64,000 nucleotides of DNA from contig NZ_LGIS01000014.1 in NCBI RefSeq assembly GCF_001187905.1, forward strand, positions 372,001 through 436,000, written 5' to 3'. Positions 12,142-21,588 of this stretch are shown here, in pieces. The translations under genes and the position numbers were made by a program. Positions within the stretch are counted from its first letter, which is position 1; each line of letters begins with the position of its first letter. Below the pieces are notes generated by a model, which was given only the letters and a program-made list of their open reading frames with translations, was not told the origin of the DNA and did not search any database. The DNA is from Pantoea sp. RIT-PI-b (GTDB lineage Bacteria > Pseudomonadota > Gammaproteobacteria > Enterobacterales > Enterobacteriaceae).

Positions 12142-12150
12142 ATCGTCTTA

Positions 12151-12177
12151 ACGGCTCCTGCGGGAGCCGTTTTCTTT
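12151..12177 (+). terminator. rho-independent terminator after the porin gene
   Basis: Perfect 8-bp stem ACGGCTCC (12151-12158) / GGAGCCGT (12163-12170) with a TGCG loop, followed by TTTCTTTT. It lies 10 bp after the porin stop. Confidence 0.9.
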
Positions 12178-12426
12178 TGGCGCACAGAGTGCGTTTTTCT
12201 TTACACTGCCATACCGAGTGTCCACGGATTCGTGCTGAGTTGTGCCGCCTCGCCAGCAATTTCTGGCGCCTCTCCCCGCTATTGCTGGGAAAGTCGGTGT
12301 AAAACTCTGTCCAATAACAAAAGTGCGGTGGCATCGGAGCTTTACGCAAATAGCGGGGTCGGCCTATCGACGAAAGTTTCGCCTTTACGTATGATGGCGC
12401 CAATTTTTTCCAGTAGGTCTTTTAAC

Positions 12427-12909
12427 ATGATTAGTCTGATCGCGGCATTGGCAACGGATCGCATTATTGGTATGGAAAACGCCATGCCATGGAATCTGCC
12501 AGCAGATTTGGCGTGGTTCAAACGTAATACCCTGAATAAGCCGGTGATTATGGGCCGCCTGACCTTTGAATCCATTGGCCGTCCGCTGCCTGGACGTCTT
12601 AATATTGTGGTCAGCAGCCAGCCTGGCAACCATGATGGTGTAACCTGGGTGACCTCGCTGGAAGAGGCGGTGAAAGCTGCGGGCGATGTAGAAGAGATGA
12701 TGGTGATTGGCGGTGGACGCGTTTACGAGCAGATGCTGGCGCGCGCAGATCGTCTGTATCTGACGCATATCGACGCGGAAGTGGAAGGGGATACGCAATT
12801 CCCGGATTATGAGCCGGATGAGTGGCAATCAACCTTTAGCGAATTCCACGATGCCGACGAGCAGAACTCGCACAGCTACTGCTTTGAGATTCTGGATCGC
12901 CGTAAGTAG
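12427..12909 (+). CDS. folA: dihydrofolate reductase
   Basis: NADPH-dependent reduction of dihydrofolate to tetrahydrofolate; the target of trimethoprim. The start at ATG 12427 gives 160 aa (E. coli 159) and the family N-terminus [15 protein letters not shown]. The longer open frame from 12232 has no family match. The catalytic D27 is present in LPADLAWF, as are the cofactor-binding [15 protein letters not shown] and IGGGRVYEQ segments. The Shine-Dalgarno is weak (AGG about 10 bp upstream). The 285 bp before it, after the porin, contain small inverted repeats but no recognised gene. Confidence 0.97.
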   Translation: MISLIAALATDRIIGMENAMPWNLPADLAWFKRNTLNKPVIMGRLTFESIGRPLPGRLNIVVSSQPGNHDGVTWVTSLEEAVKAAGDVEEMMVIGGGRVYEQMLARADRLYLTHIDAEVEGDTQFPDYEPDEWQSTFSEFHDADEQNSHSYCFEILDRRK

Positions 12910-12931
12910 GGTTGGCCTTCAGGTGACCAAT

Positions 12932-12960
12932 AAAAAACCCCGCTAAAGCGGGGTTTTTTA
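12932..12960. terminator. bidirectional terminator between folA and apaH
   Basis: Stem CCCCGC (12938-12943) / GCGGGG (12948-12953) with a TAAA loop, flanked by A6 on one side and T6 on the other, so it can serve both folA (+) and the convergent apaH (-), whose stop lies only 2 bp away. Confidence 0.93.
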
Positions 12961-12961
12961 A

Positions 12962-13831
12962 TTACGGCGTATCGCTTAACGGTGGATGTGTGCTGGCGGC
13001 GCTTTCCGCCATCGCCTGTTCACGATTCGAGGCTTGCACGTAATATTGTTTGGTTTCCCAATGCAACAGCGTCAGTGTTCCGCCCCAGCAGCAACCGGTA
13101 TCCAGACCAATTACGTGTTCCGGTGTACCTTTCCCTTCCAGTGATGCCCAATGACCGAAAATCTGCGTGTAGTCGCTGTCGATCTTGCTCGGCACCATAA
13201 ACCACGGCTTCAGCGGCGGTGGTGCAGATTCCGGGGATTCCTTGCAAATCATATCCAGCTGACCATTTGGAAAGCAGAAGCGCATGCGCGTTAGCGCATT
13301 GGTGCTAAACCGCAGGCGCGCCAGCCCGCTAAGCTCCGGCGTCCAGTTGTTTGGCATGTCGCCGTACATGGCGTCGAGAAACAGCGGATAGCTGTCGCTG
13401 GAAAGCACCGCTTCTACTTCGCGCGCGCATAACTGCGCCGTTTCCAGATCCCACTGCGGTGTAATCCCGGCATGCGCCATTAATAACTTCTTCTCTTCAT
13501 CTACCTGCAGCAGCGGCTGACGACGTAACCAGTTGATCAGTTCATCGGCATCATCGGCTTCCAGCAGCGGCGTCAGGCGATCTTTTGGCTTATTACGGCT
13601 GATACCGGCAAACACCGCCAGCAGGTGCAGATCGTGATTGCCCAGCACCAGGCGCACGCCATCGCCCAGCGATTTCACATAGCGCAACACATTGAGCGAG
13701 CCGGGCCCGCGCGCCACCAGATCGCCGGTGAGCCACAATGTGTCCTGCTGCGGATCGAAATCGACCTGCGCCAGCAGCGCACGAAGCTCGTCATAACAGC
13801 CATGGATATCGCCAATCAGGTATGTACTCAT
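12962..13831 (-). CDS. apaH: diadenosine tetraphosphatase (symmetrical Ap4A hydrolase)
   Basis: Calcineurin-like metallophosphatase that splits Ap4A into two ADP. The ATG complementary to 13829-13831 gives 289 aa (E. coli about 280). The extra length is a proline-containing tail. The longer open frame reaching 13951 runs into apaG and is not used. The metal-binding motifs GDIHGCYDE (residues 7-15), GDLVARGP and GNHD are present. It is the last gene of the lptD-surA-pdxA-rsmA-apaG-apaH series, 49 bp after apaG. The gap contains a GC-rich hairpin. Confidence 0.96.
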   Translation of the reverse strand: MSTYLIGDIHGCYDELRALLAQVDFDPQQDTLWLTGDLVARGPGSLNVLRYVKSLGDGVRLVLGNHDLHLLAVFAGISRNKPKDRLTPLLEADDADELINWLRRQPLLQVDEEKKLLMAHAGITPQWDLETAQLCAREVEAVLSSDSYPLFLDAMYGDMPNNWTPELSGLARLRFSTNALTRMRFCFPNGQLDMICKESPESAPPPLKPWFMVPSKIDSDYTQIFGHWASLEGKGTPEHVIGLDTGCCWGGTLTLLHWETKQYYVQASNREQAMAESAASTHPPLSDTP

Positions 13832-13852
13832 TGTCAGTCCGGTTAAAACGCG

Positions 13853-13873
13853 CCGCCCGGACGGGCCGGGCGG
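13853..13873 (-). repeat. GC-rich hairpin in the apaG-apaH gap
   Basis: Perfect 8-bp inverted repeat CCGCCCGG (13853-13860) / CCGGGCGG (13866-13873) around a five-base loop, without a downstream T run. It fills most of the 49-bp gap between apaG and apaH. It may stabilise or partially attenuate the transcript, but it is not a canonical intrinsic terminator. Confidence 0.6.
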
Positions 13874-13880
13874 AGGAGGA

Positions 13881-14258
13881 TTAATGAATGTGGGTTTGCA
13901 CCGCAAGTCGGAACACGGGAATTTCGACGTGGAACTCTTCGCCCGCTTCATCGATCATCACATAGTGACCCTGCATAGTGCCCATCGGCGTTTCAAGAAT
14001 CGCGCCGCTGGTGTATTGATACTCGCCGCCGGCCGCGATGTGCGGCTGCTCGCCGACCACGCCTTCGCCCTGGACTTCAGTCTCGCGACCGTTACCATTG
14101 GTGATCAGCCAATAGCGGCTGCGCAGCTGTACGCTGCTGCGCCCTAAATTGCGGATGGTGATGGTGTAGGCAAACACGTAGCGATCCTCGTCGGGCAAGG
14201 ATTGCGACTCCACATACTGACTATGTACATGGATACAGACGCGGGCCAGTTCACTCAT
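13881..14258 (-). CDS. apaG: ApaG/DUF525-family protein
   Basis: The 125-aa protein matches the length and sequence of E. coli ApaG, a small beta-sandwich (fibronectin-III-like) protein with the glycine-rich turn [18 protein letters not shown]. The molecular function is not established. It lies 4 bp after rsmA on the same strand, in the conserved rsmA-apaG-apaH order. The ATG is complementary to 14256-14258. Confidence 0.94.
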   Translation of the reverse strand: MSELARVCIHVHSQYVESQSLPDEDRYVFAYTITIRNLGRSSVQLRSRYWLITNGNGRETEVQGEGVVGEQPHIAAGGEYQYTSGAILETPMGTMQGHYVMIDEAGEEFHVEIPVFRLAVQTHIH

Positions 14259-14262
14259 GCAC

Positions 14263-15087
14263 TCAATTCTCCGGGTTTTCAGCCTGATGCTTGCTCAACC
14301 AGTTTGCCAGTTGGCAATATTGCGCCACAGAAACGTTTTCTGCACGCAGTGAGGCATCGATATCTAATTGATCCAGCGCACCAGCCGCAAACATATGAGC
14401 AAGGCTGTTGCGCAGCGTTTTACGGCGTTTACCAAAGGCTTCTGTGGTGATGCGGCTCAGCAGACGAATATCGCTCACCGGATGCTGTGGCTGCGTATAA
14501 GGCACTAAACGCACCACGGCCGAATCTACTTTCGGTGGCGGCGTGAACGATTCAGGCGGCACTTCGAGCACAGGGATAACCTGGCAATAGTACTGCGCCA
14601 TCACGCTCAGACGACCATAAGCTTTGCTGCCTGGACCGGCGACTAAACGATTCACCACTTCTTTCTGCAACATGAAGTGCATGTCTTTAATCGAACCAGT
14701 ATAGCTGAAAAGGTGGAACATCAGCGGCGTGGAGATGTTGTACGGCAGGTTGCCGAATACGCGCAGCGGCTGACCTTTCTCCTGCGCCAAGGCAGAAAAA
14801 TCAAAGGTCATCGCATCCTGCTGGAAGATGGTCAGCTTAGGGCCGAGGAACGGGTGCGTTTGCAGACGCGCGGCAAGGTCGCGGTCCAGCTCGACAACGG
14901 TCAGCTCATCCAGACGCTCGCCTACCGGTTCGGTTAACGCACCAAGGCCGGGGCCAATTTCCACAATGGCTTCGCCTTTTTGCGGATGAATGGCGGAGAC
15001 AATGCTGTCGATAATGTACTGATCGTTCAGGAAGTTCTGCCCGAAACGTTTACGGGCATAATGCCCCTGATGGACGCGATTATTCAT
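14263..15087 (-). CDS. rsmA: 16S rRNA (adenine1518/1519-N6)-dimethyltransferase
   Basis: KsgA: SAM-dependent dimethylation of the two adjacent adenines in the 3'-terminal hairpin of 16S rRNA, a late 30S assembly checkpoint; loss gives kasugamycin resistance. The 274-aa product has motif [12 protein letters not shown] (about 42-52) and the catalytic NLPYNIS (113-119), both intact. Its first 8 bases overlap the end of pdxA, so the genes are translationally coupled. Confidence 0.97.
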   Translation of the reverse strand: MNNRVHQGHYARKRFGQNFLNDQYIIDSIVSAIHPQKGEAIVEIGPGLGALTEPVGERLDELTVVELDRDLAARLQTHPFLGPKLTIFQQDAMTFDFSALAQEKGQPLRVFGNLPYNISTPLMFHLFSYTGSIKDMHFMLQKEVVNRLVAGPGSKAYGRLSVMAQYYCQVIPVLEVPPESFTPPPKVDSAVVRLVPYTQPQHPVSDIRLLSRITTEAFGKRRKTLRNSLAHMFAAGALDQLDIDASLRAENVSVAQYCQLANWLSKHQAENPEN

Positions 15088-16072
15088 TACTACTCTTGAT
15101 CATAGTGATGGCGAGATTAAGCGCCGTGATAAAGCTGCCCGGTTCCGCTTGACCCAGTCCGGCTAATTCAAGCGCGGTACCGTGGTCGACAGAAGTCCGG
15201 ATAAAGGGCAGGCCAAGCGTGATATTTACCGCCCGGCCAAACCCCTGAAATTTTAGCACCGGTAAGCCCTGGTCGTGATACATCGCCAGCACTGCGTCGG
15301 CATGTTGCAGGTATTTCGGCTGAAATAACGTATCCGCCGGCAGTGGTCCAGTGAGTTGGATGCCTTGCTGACGCAGCTCGTTGAGTGCCGGAATAATGGT
15401 ATCAATCTCTTCACGGCCCATATGGCCGCTCTCGCCGGCATGCGGATTGAGGCCGCAGACGAAGATATGCGGATTTGGCAAACCAAACTTTAGCTGAAGA
15501 TCGCGATGCAAAATCGTGATCACTTCATGCAGCGTGTCGCGAGTAATTGCTGCAGACACATCTTTCAACGGCAGATGCGTCGTGGCTAAGGCGACGCGCA
15601 ACTCTTCAGTTGCCAGCATCATAACCACTAAATCGCCACCGGCGCGATCGGCGAAAAATTCGGTGTGACCGGTAAACGGGATGCCCGCGTCGTTGATCAC
15701 GCCTTTATGTACTGGCCCGGTAATCAGCGCAGCGAATTCACCCTTCAGACAACCATCGCAGGCGCGCGTCAGCGTTTCCAGCACATAGTGGCTGTTAGCG
15801 ACGCACAGTTCACCAGCGGTGACGGGCTGCGCGGTATCCACTTGCAGTAGCGTAAGGGTACCGGCCTGCTGCGGTTGTGCCGCGACGCCAGGCTGATAGT
15901 CGCGCAGCGTCAGCGGTAAACCCAATAAAGCAGCGCGACGGCGCAAAAGCTCGCCGTCGCCGCAGACCACCAATTCAACGGGCCAGTTTTGCTGCGCCAG
16001 TTGAACGGTGAGGTCGGGACCAATCCCGGCGGGTTCGCCGGGAGTGATCGCTACACGATAATTACTGACCAT
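15080..16072 (-). CDS. pdxA: 4-hydroxythreonine-4-phosphate dehydrogenase
   Basis: NAD-dependent enzyme of the DXP-dependent pyridoxal phosphate pathway. The 330 aa (E. coli 329) include the N-terminal [12 protein letters not shown], the [23 protein letters not shown] segment and [11 protein letters not shown], which carry conserved metal-binding histidines of the family. The start overlaps the surA end by 11 bp and the end overlaps rsmA by 8 bp, showing tight coupling in the lptD-surA-pdxA-rsmA unit. Confidence 0.97.
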   Translation of the reverse strand: MVSNYRVAITPGEPAGIGPDLTVQLAQQNWPVELVVCGDGELLRRRAALLGLPLTLRDYQPGVAAQPQQAGTLTLLQVDTAQPVTAGELCVANSHYVLETLTRACDGCLKGEFAALITGPVHKGVINDAGIPFTGHTEFFADRAGGDLVVMMLATEELRVALATTHLPLKDVSAAITRDTLHEVITILHRDLQLKFGLPNPHIFVCGLNPHAGESGHMGREEIDTIIPALNELRQQGIQLTGPLPADTLFQPKYLQHADAVLAMYHDQGLPVLKFQGFGRAVNITLGLPFIRTSVDHGTALELAGLGQAEPGSFITALNLAITMIKSSNE

Positions 16073-17357
16073 TGTTATCCAGAATTTTCACGTAAGCACT
16101 GGCGCGCTGTTCCTGCATCCAGGTTTGCGCTTCTTCCGCGAATTTACGGTTGAACAGCATACGATAGGCGCGCTCTTTCTGCGCAGCATCGGTCTTATCG
16201 ACCTGACGCGTATCCAGCAGCTGAATCAGATGCCAGCCGAAGGAGGAGTGAACTGGCTGGCTCACCTGGCCTTTCTGCAGTTTCAACAGTGCATCGCGGA
16301 ACGCCGGATCGTAAATTTCCGGTGATGCCCAGCCAAGATCGCCGCCCTGATTGGCAGAGCCCGGATCGTCAGAGAACTGCTTGGCCGCTGCGGCGAAGGT
16401 GGTTTTACCGCTTTGAATGTCGGCTGCGATCTGTTCGATCTTCGCTTGAGCCTGCGCGTCAGTCAGAATCGGTGACGGCTTCAGCAGGATGTGGCGCGCG
16501 TGTACTTCAGTCACGGAGATGTTTTTACTCTCGCCACGCAGATCGTTCACCTTCAGGATATGGAAGCCGACACCTGAACGGATTGGGCCGACGATATCGC
16601 CTTTCTTCGCAGTGCTCAGCGCCTGCGAGAACAGCGTTGGCAGCTCTTCGATTTTACCCCAACCCATGTTGCCGCCTTTCAGCGCTTGTGGATCGGCTGA
16701 GTAAGTGACGGCCAGTTTGCCGAAGTCAGCACCGCTTTTCAGCTGAGCAACCAATTGGCGCGCCAGCGTTTCCTGATCGTCAACCTGCTGTTGCGTTGGG
16801 TTCTCTGACAGTGGCAGCAGAATCTGGCTAATGTTCAGTTCCGTACCCTGGCTGTTCTGCGCACCGACCTGAGCGGCCAACGTGTCCACTTCCTGCGGCA
16901 GGATGGTGACGCGGCGACGCACTTCGTTATTACGCACTTCGGCAATCATCATCTCTTTGCGGATCTGCGCGCGATAGACGTTGTAGTTCATACCGTCGTA
17001 AGCCAGACGACTACGCAGCTGATCAAGACTCATGCGATTCTGTGCGGCAATGTTTTGAATAGCCTGATCCAGTTGCTGATCGCTAATCTGCACGCCTGCT
17101 TTTTCACCCATTTGCAGAATGATGTTATCCATGACCTGGCGTTCAAGGATTTGATGACGCAATGTGTTGTCATCAGGGAGCTGCTGGTTTGCCTGCTGCG
17201 CCTGTGATTTCACGGTGCGCATCATGTCATCAACGTCACTTTCGAGTACCACGCCGTTATTTACGACTGCGGCAACTTTATCAACCACTTGTGGGGCTGC
17301 GAACGCAGTGTTAGCGGTAATCGCCACACCAAGAATCAGCATTCTCCAGTTCTTCAT
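16062..17357 (-). CDS. surA: periplasmic chaperone and peptidyl-prolyl isomerase SurA
   Basis: Periplasmic chaperone that escorts outer-membrane proteins, including LptD and porins, to the BAM complex. The 431-aa precursor (E. coli 428) has a signal peptide ending about residue 21 (NTAFA before APQVVDKV). An N-terminal chaperone domain follows, then two parvulin repeats: about 175-275 (from [11 protein letters not shown]) and about 285-385 (from [13 protein letters not shown]). A C-terminal helix returns to the N-domain in the known structure. It lies 54 bp downstream of lptD. Confidence 0.97.
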   Translation of the reverse strand: MKNWRMLILGVAITANTAFAAPQVVDKVAAVVNNGVVLESDVDDMMRTVKSQAQQANQQLPDDNTLRHQILERQVMDNIILQMGEKAGVQISDQQLDQAIQNIAAQNRMSLDQLRSRLAYDGMNYNVYRAQIRKEMMIAEVRNNEVRRRVTILPQEVDTLAAQVGAQNSQGTELNISQILLPLSENPTQQQVDDQETLARQLVAQLKSGADFGKLAVTYSADPQALKGGNMGWGKIEELPTLFSQALSTAKKGDIVGPIRSGVGFHILKVNDLRGESKNISVTEVHARHILLKPSPILTDAQAQAKIEQIAADIQSGKTTFAAAAKQFSDDPGSANQGGDLGWASPEIYDPAFRDALLKLQKGQVSQPVHSSFGWHLIQLLDTRQVDKTDAAQKERAYRMLFNRKFAEEAQTWMQEQRASAYVKILDNNGQ

Positions 17358-17411
17358 ACTTTATCCATTGTTGTTTCCGCACTGCGGGATAGCCTGTCAA
17401 ACATCACAACA

Positions 17412-19781
17412 TCAGAAAGCGCGCTGGTAAGGGATGATGCCCTGACGCAGCATTTGATTGGTGCCTAAGCCATAGTTGGAACTCAGACCACGCAGCTCAA
17501 TGTTGAATGAGATTTGGTTGTCATACTTACTGTCGTTGTTTTCCCAACCGTTGATCTTGCGTTCGTAACCCAGACGAATGGCATAGCAGCACGAGCTGTA
17601 CTGCAGTCCGACCATTTGTTCAGCAGGACGGCTGTTGCGCGTATCGTAGTAGTAACCGCCCACCAGTGACCAGGCATCTGCAATCGGCCAGCTGGCAGTG
17701 GTACCCACCTGTGAAATCCCGTTTTTGTAGATCGGGTTAGTCACCAGGTTTGAGTTGTTCAGGGCCTGTGCCACATATTCCGGGCTGCTGTAGCGATAGC
17801 TCAGCTGCACCATACGGTCGGCGTCCTGACGATACTCAACTACCGCATTACCCTGCGATACGTCATCAAGGCGGGTGTCATATTGCAGTCCGCCACGCGC
17901 GCCCCAGCGATCGCTGATTTTCCAGTAGGTGTCGCCGGCCCAGACCAGGCTGCCGGTGTCATCTTCTTTATTTGTCTGGTTTACGCCGGTACGAGACGGG
18001 GTAAACGAGTAGATTTGACCCACAGAAACGTTAAAACGTTCAACCAGATCGTTATCATAAATACGCGTGGTGACACCGGTCGCCACTTCGTTCGCCGAAG
18101 CGATACGATCGAGGCCGCTATAAGTACGATCGCGGAACAGACCGGTGTAGTCGGTTTGCAGCAGCGTTGAGTCGTATGGATAGATATCGCTTTGATTGCG
18201 ATACGGGACGTAAAGATACTGAACACGTGGTTCCAGCGTCTGGGTGTAGCCTGGCTCCCAATCCATATCACGGTCAAACACTAAGCGACCATCCACTTTG
18301 AACTGCGGCAGGGTACGATTGACCGAGTTCTTCAGCTGGTTATCACCGGCGGTATTAATTGAAGTGTTGTAGTAATCAACTTCATCCTGCTGGTAATGGG
18401 TCGCGAGGAATTTTGCTTCGGTATCCAGACTTGCCCAGCCATTTGACAGCGGAAGATCCAGCGTTGGCTCGATGTGCAAACGTGTCGCTTCAGGCATGCG
18501 GCTATTCACGTTGGTGAATTTAACCGCCTGCGCATAGACGCGGCCATCGAACGGTCCGATATCATTCTGATAAAAGTTTAGGTCGAGCTGCGGCTGCGCT
18601 CGGTAGACGTTTCGATTGCTGGTCGTACCGAAGACCTGGAAGTCTTTGCTCGACAGCGTAGCGTCCCAGTTGGTGTCCGCATAGCCAAAGCTGAATTTCT
18701 GCGTGGCGTAACCGTCGGTTGAGCTGTAGTACTTCGACTCAAGATCGTTGAAGTAATAAGGATCGCTGACTTTGGTGTAGTCGGCGTTAAAGCGCCAGTG
18801 CTGATCGTAAACGCCCGCATGACGCCAGTAGAATAACCAGCGATCGGAGCTGTCATTCTCTGCGATTCCGCGCACCGCTTTATCGTTGTCGTATTGCTTA
18901 TCTGACTTCAGGTAGTCCAGCTCCATCAAGCCCGCGCCAAACACCGTCAGATAGCGGAATTCGTTCTGCAATTGCAGACCGCGTTTTTCCATATAATGCG
19001 GTGTAATAGTGGCATCGGCCTGCGGTGCAATGTTCCAGTAGTACGGCAACATGAATTCGAAGCCGTCATTGCTACCGTACTTCGCATTCGGGATCAGGAA
19101 ACCGGAACGGCGACGATCGCCAATCGGCAGCTGCAAATAGGGGCTGTAGAACACTGGCACATTGCCGAGTTTAAAGCGGGCGTTCCAGATTTCCGCGACT
19201 TCTTCTTCGCGGTCCTGAATCACCTCGGAACCGACCACGCTCCAGCTGTTGGAACCCGGCAAGCAGGAAGTGAAGCTGCCGTTTTCCAGAATGGTGTAAC
19301 GATTGTTACCGCGCAGCTTCATTTGATCGGCATCGCCGCGACCCTGGCGGCCAACCATCTGATAATCACCATTCCACACGTTGGTGTCTTTGGTGTTCAG
19401 ATTTGACCAGGCTTTCGGACCTTTGAGGATGACCTGGTTGTCGTCATAGTGCACATTACCCAGCGCATCCACGGTGCGAACCGGCGTGGTTTGCCCATCT
19501 TGCGGACGCTGATGCAGTTGCATCTCGTCAGCGCGCAAGCGGCTATTGCCCTGTTGCACATCGACGTTGCCAGTGAACACCGCGTCATTCGGATAATTGC
19601 CTTTGGCTGAATCAGAATTGATGGTGACCGGCAGCGAATTGGTATCGCCATTAACCAGCGGGCGGTTGTAGCTCGGCACGCCCAGCATGCACTGCGACAT
19701 CAGATCGTCGGCAAGTGATGACTGGCTATAAAGCGCTGCACCAATCATGGTAGCCAGCAAGGTAGGTATACGTTTTTTCAT
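17412..19781 (-). CDS. lptD: LPS-assembly outer-membrane protein LptD
   Basis: Outer-membrane translocon that inserts lipopolysaccharide into the outer leaflet together with LptE. The start is taken at the ATG complementary to 19779-19781, giving 789 aa (E. coli 784) and the [13 protein letters not shown] signal peptide. An upstream in-frame start at 19817 would add 12 residues before it. The four cysteines that form the two essential interdomain disulfides are present: C31, C173 and the adjacent C731-C732. An N-terminal jellyroll (about 30-200) is followed by a large beta-barrel. It heads the operon with surA, which helps fold it. Confidence 0.97.
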   Translation of the reverse strand: MKKRIPTLLATMIGAALYSQSSLADDLMSQCMLGVPSYNRPLVNGDTNSLPVTINSDSAKGNYPNDAVFTGNVDVQQGNSRLRADEMQLHQRPQDGQTTPVRTVDALGNVHYDDNQVILKGPKAWSNLNTKDTNVWNGDYQMVGRQGRGDADQMKLRGNNRYTILENGSFTSCLPGSNSWSVVGSEVIQDREEEVAEIWNARFKLGNVPVFYSPYLQLPIGDRRRSGFLIPNAKYGSNDGFEFMLPYYWNIAPQADATITPHYMEKRGLQLQNEFRYLTVFGAGLMELDYLKSDKQYDNDKAVRGIAENDSSDRWLFYWRHAGVYDQHWRFNADYTKVSDPYYFNDLESKYYSSTDGYATQKFSFGYADTNWDATLSSKDFQVFGTTSNRNVYRAQPQLDLNFYQNDIGPFDGRVYAQAVKFTNVNSRMPEATRLHIEPTLDLPLSNGWASLDTEAKFLATHYQQDEVDYYNTSINTAGDNQLKNSVNRTLPQFKVDGRLVFDRDMDWEPGYTQTLEPRVQYLYVPYRNQSDIYPYDSTLLQTDYTGLFRDRTYSGLDRIASANEVATGVTTRIYDNDLVERFNVSVGQIYSFTPSRTGVNQTNKEDDTGSLVWAGDTYWKISDRWGARGGLQYDTRLDDVSQGNAVVEYRQDADRMVQLSYRYSSPEYVAQALNNSNLVTNPIYKNGISQVGTTASWPIADAWSLVGGYYYDTRNSRPAEQMVGLQYSSCCYAIRLGYERKINGWENNDSKYDNQISFNIELRGLSSNYGLGTNQMLRQGIIPYQRAF

Positions 19782-19963
19782 ACGCGGTTTCGATAATTCC
19801 ATGAAAACTGGCATCATGCCGACAATCCGGTCAGAGACTAACTTACTGCCCGGCGTTGCGCCAGTGTTAATCCTTTTCTGTCCGCGTTGCCGTTAGGCGC
19901 TGAGATAAATGACAGGTATGATAATGCAATTTTCAGCCGCAAGCATGGCGAATTGAGGAGTTT

Positions 19964-20776
19964 ATGCGCTACTGGGGAAAAGTAATTGGTCTGGCACTCG
20001 GTATATTTTCCGGGGCGGGCTTTTGGGGCATTGTACTGGGTCTGATCATTGGTCACATGTTTGACAAAGTGCGCAGCGTAAAAGGGCAGGGATATTTCGC
20101 CAATAACCAGGCGCGACAGACACTGTTTTTCAGTACCACCTTCCAGGTGATGGGCCATTTGACCAAGTCAAAAGGGCGCGTGACCGAAGCGGATATCCAG
20201 ATTGCTTCCTTATTTATGGATCGTATGCAGCTGCATGGTGATGCGCGCAGCGCTGCACAGCGTGCGTTTCGCGAAGGCAAGCAGAGCGACTATCCGCTGC
20301 GCAATAAACTGCGCGAGCTACGCAGCGCCTGTTTTGGCCGTTTCGATCTGATTCGTATGTTTCTGGAAATCCAGATCCAGGCCGCTTTCGCCGATGGTTC
20401 ACTGCATCCCAACGAACGTCAGGTGCTGTATGTCATTGCGGAAGAGCTAGGCATCTCGCGCGCGCAGTTCGATCAGTTCCTGCGCATGATGGAGGGCGGG
20501 CAGCAGTTTGGCGGCGGCGGTTCTTCCTACGGCGGTGCGTATCAGCAGACCCAACGCGGGCCCACACTGGAAGATGCCTGTAGCGTGCTGGGCGTGAAAA
20601 GCAGCGATGATAGCACCACCATCAAACGCGCTTATCGTAAGCTAATGAGCGAGCATCATCCTGATAAACTGGTGGCGAAAGGATTACCGCCAGAGATGAT
20701 GGAGATGGCGAAACAGAAAGCGCAGGAAATCCAGGCGGCTTACGATCTGATTCGTAAGGAGAAGGGGTTTAAGTAA
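19964..20776 (+). CDS. djlA: membrane-anchored DnaJ-like co-chaperone DjlA
   Basis: Co-chaperone of DnaK tethered to the inner membrane. The 270 aa (E. coli 271) show a single N-terminal glycine-rich transmembrane segment (about 7-31), a central TerB-like helical domain, a Gly/Ser/Gln linker (about 175-197) and a C-terminal J domain with the HPD motif in [11 protein letters not shown] 19964 follows GAGGAG about 6 bp upstream. It is divergent from lptD, with 182 bp shared upstream. In E. coli it activates the Rcs capsule pathway when overproduced. Confidence 0.96.
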   Translation: MRYWGKVIGLALGIFSGAGFWGIVLGLIIGHMFDKVRSVKGQGYFANNQARQTLFFSTTFQVMGHLTKSKGRVTEADIQIASLFMDRMQLHGDARSAAQRAFREGKQSDYPLRNKLRELRSACFGRFDLIRMFLEIQIQAAFADGSLHPNERQVLYVIAEELGISRAQFDQFLRMMEGGQQFGGGGSSYGGAYQQTQRGPTLEDACSVLGVKSSDDSTTIKRAYRKLMSEHHPDKLVAKGLPPEMMEMAKQKAQEIQAAYDLIRKEKGFK

Positions 20777-20786
20777 GTTTGTTTTT

Positions 20787-20822
20787 CCCTCACCCTAGCC
20801 CTCTCCCGCAAGCGGGCGAGGG
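20787..20822. repeat. palindromic intergenic repeat, partial copy
   Basis: A CCCTCACCC-type motif begins at 20787, with inner stems CCCTC (20799-20803) / GAGGG (20818-20822) and CCCGC (20805-20809) / GCGGG (20812-20816). It resembles the 5' part of the complete element at 20858-20901 but lacks the matching 3' flank. It starts 10 bp after the djlA stop. Confidence 0.7.
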
Positions 20823-20857
20823 AACCGTTTATTGCGATGTTAAGATCTGCAAATCCA

Positions 20858-20901
20858 CTCACCCCAACCCTCTACCGCGTGCGGACGAGGGTTGGGGTGA
20901 G
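20858..20901. repeat. palindromic intergenic repeat, complete copy
   Basis: A 15-bp perfect inverted repeat (20858-20872 against 20887-20901, CTCACCCCAACCCTC and its complement) encloses a second 4-bp stem CCGC (20875-20878) / GCGG (20881-20884). This is a REP-like dispersed palindrome of a kind seen in many gamma-proteobacterial intergenic regions. It lies between the convergent djlA and rluA and may act as a bidirectional RNA hairpin. Confidence 0.82.
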
Positions 20902-20909
20902 GGAAGAAA

Positions 20910-21569
20910 CTAAAACTCTGCCGGCTGCCTAAACGTCATGCTGTTACCAAAAGCCGGATGGGTAATCGTCAGAGATTCGGCATGCAGCTGCAAACGCGGG
21001 GCCATCGCCAGCGCCTCTTGGTGCGCATAAAAGCGGTCACCGAGAATCGGATGCCCCAGCGCCAGCAGATGTACACGCAGCTGATGTGAACGTCCGGTAA
21101 TCGGCTTCAGCTTGATGCGCGCGCTGTGAGTCGCTTCGTACTCCAGCACCTGATACTCCGTTTGCGCCGCCTTGCCGTTCTCGAAACACACCATCTGCTT
21201 CGGCCGATTCGGCCAGTCGCAAATCAGCGGCAGATCGATTAACCCTTCTTCTGCCGCCGGATGTCCCCAAACACGCGCCACATAATACTTAGAGGGCTCG
21301 CGCTCACGAAACTGGCGCTTGAGTTCACGCTCTGCCGCTTTATTCAGGGCCACGATTATCACGCCGCTGGTGGCCATATCAAGACGATGCACCGATTCCG
21401 CCTGCGGGAAATCACGCTGGATGCGCGTCATCACGCTATCCTTGTGCTCCTCAAGACGACCCGGCACTGACAGCAACCCGCTCGGTTTATTCACCACCAT
21501 AATGTGCTCGTCCTGATAGAGAATATGCAGCCAGGGCTCGAGCGGCGGGTTGTAGGCTTCCATCAGCAT
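20910..21569 (-). CDS. rluA: dual-specificity 23S rRNA/tRNA pseudouridine synthase
   Basis: Forms pseudouridine at 23S position 746 and at position 32 of several tRNAs (E. coli enzyme). The 219 aa equal the E. coli length, and the catalytic aspartate is D64 in HRLDMATSG. The ATG complementary to 21567-21569 gives MLMEAYNPPLEPW. It lies 19 bp after rapA on the same strand and is probably cotranscribed with it. Confidence 0.96.
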   Translation of the reverse strand: MLMEAYNPPLEPWLHILYQDEHIMVVNKPSGLLSVPGRLEEHKDSVMTRIQRDFPQAESVHRLDMATSGVIIVALNKAAERELKRQFREREPSKYYVARVWGHPAAEEGLIDLPLICDWPNRPKQMVCFENGKAAQTEYQVLEYEATHSARIKLKPITGRSHQLRVHLLALGHPILGDRFYAHQEALAMAPRLQLHAESLTITHPAFGNSMTFRQPAEF

Positions 21570-21588
21570 GATGTCGCGGTCCTGAACA

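Noticed and set aside
14677..14937. Plus-strand frame opposite rsmA, and many similar long frames opposite carB, lptD, rapA, leuA and ftsZ
   Set aside because: These are antisense shadows produced by GC-biased codon use of the recognised genes; none has a ribosome site plus homology.
19782..19963. Sigma-E promoter for lptD-surA
   Set aside because: Expected from E. coli, but no GAACTT/TCTGA pair with correct spacing could be found by eye.
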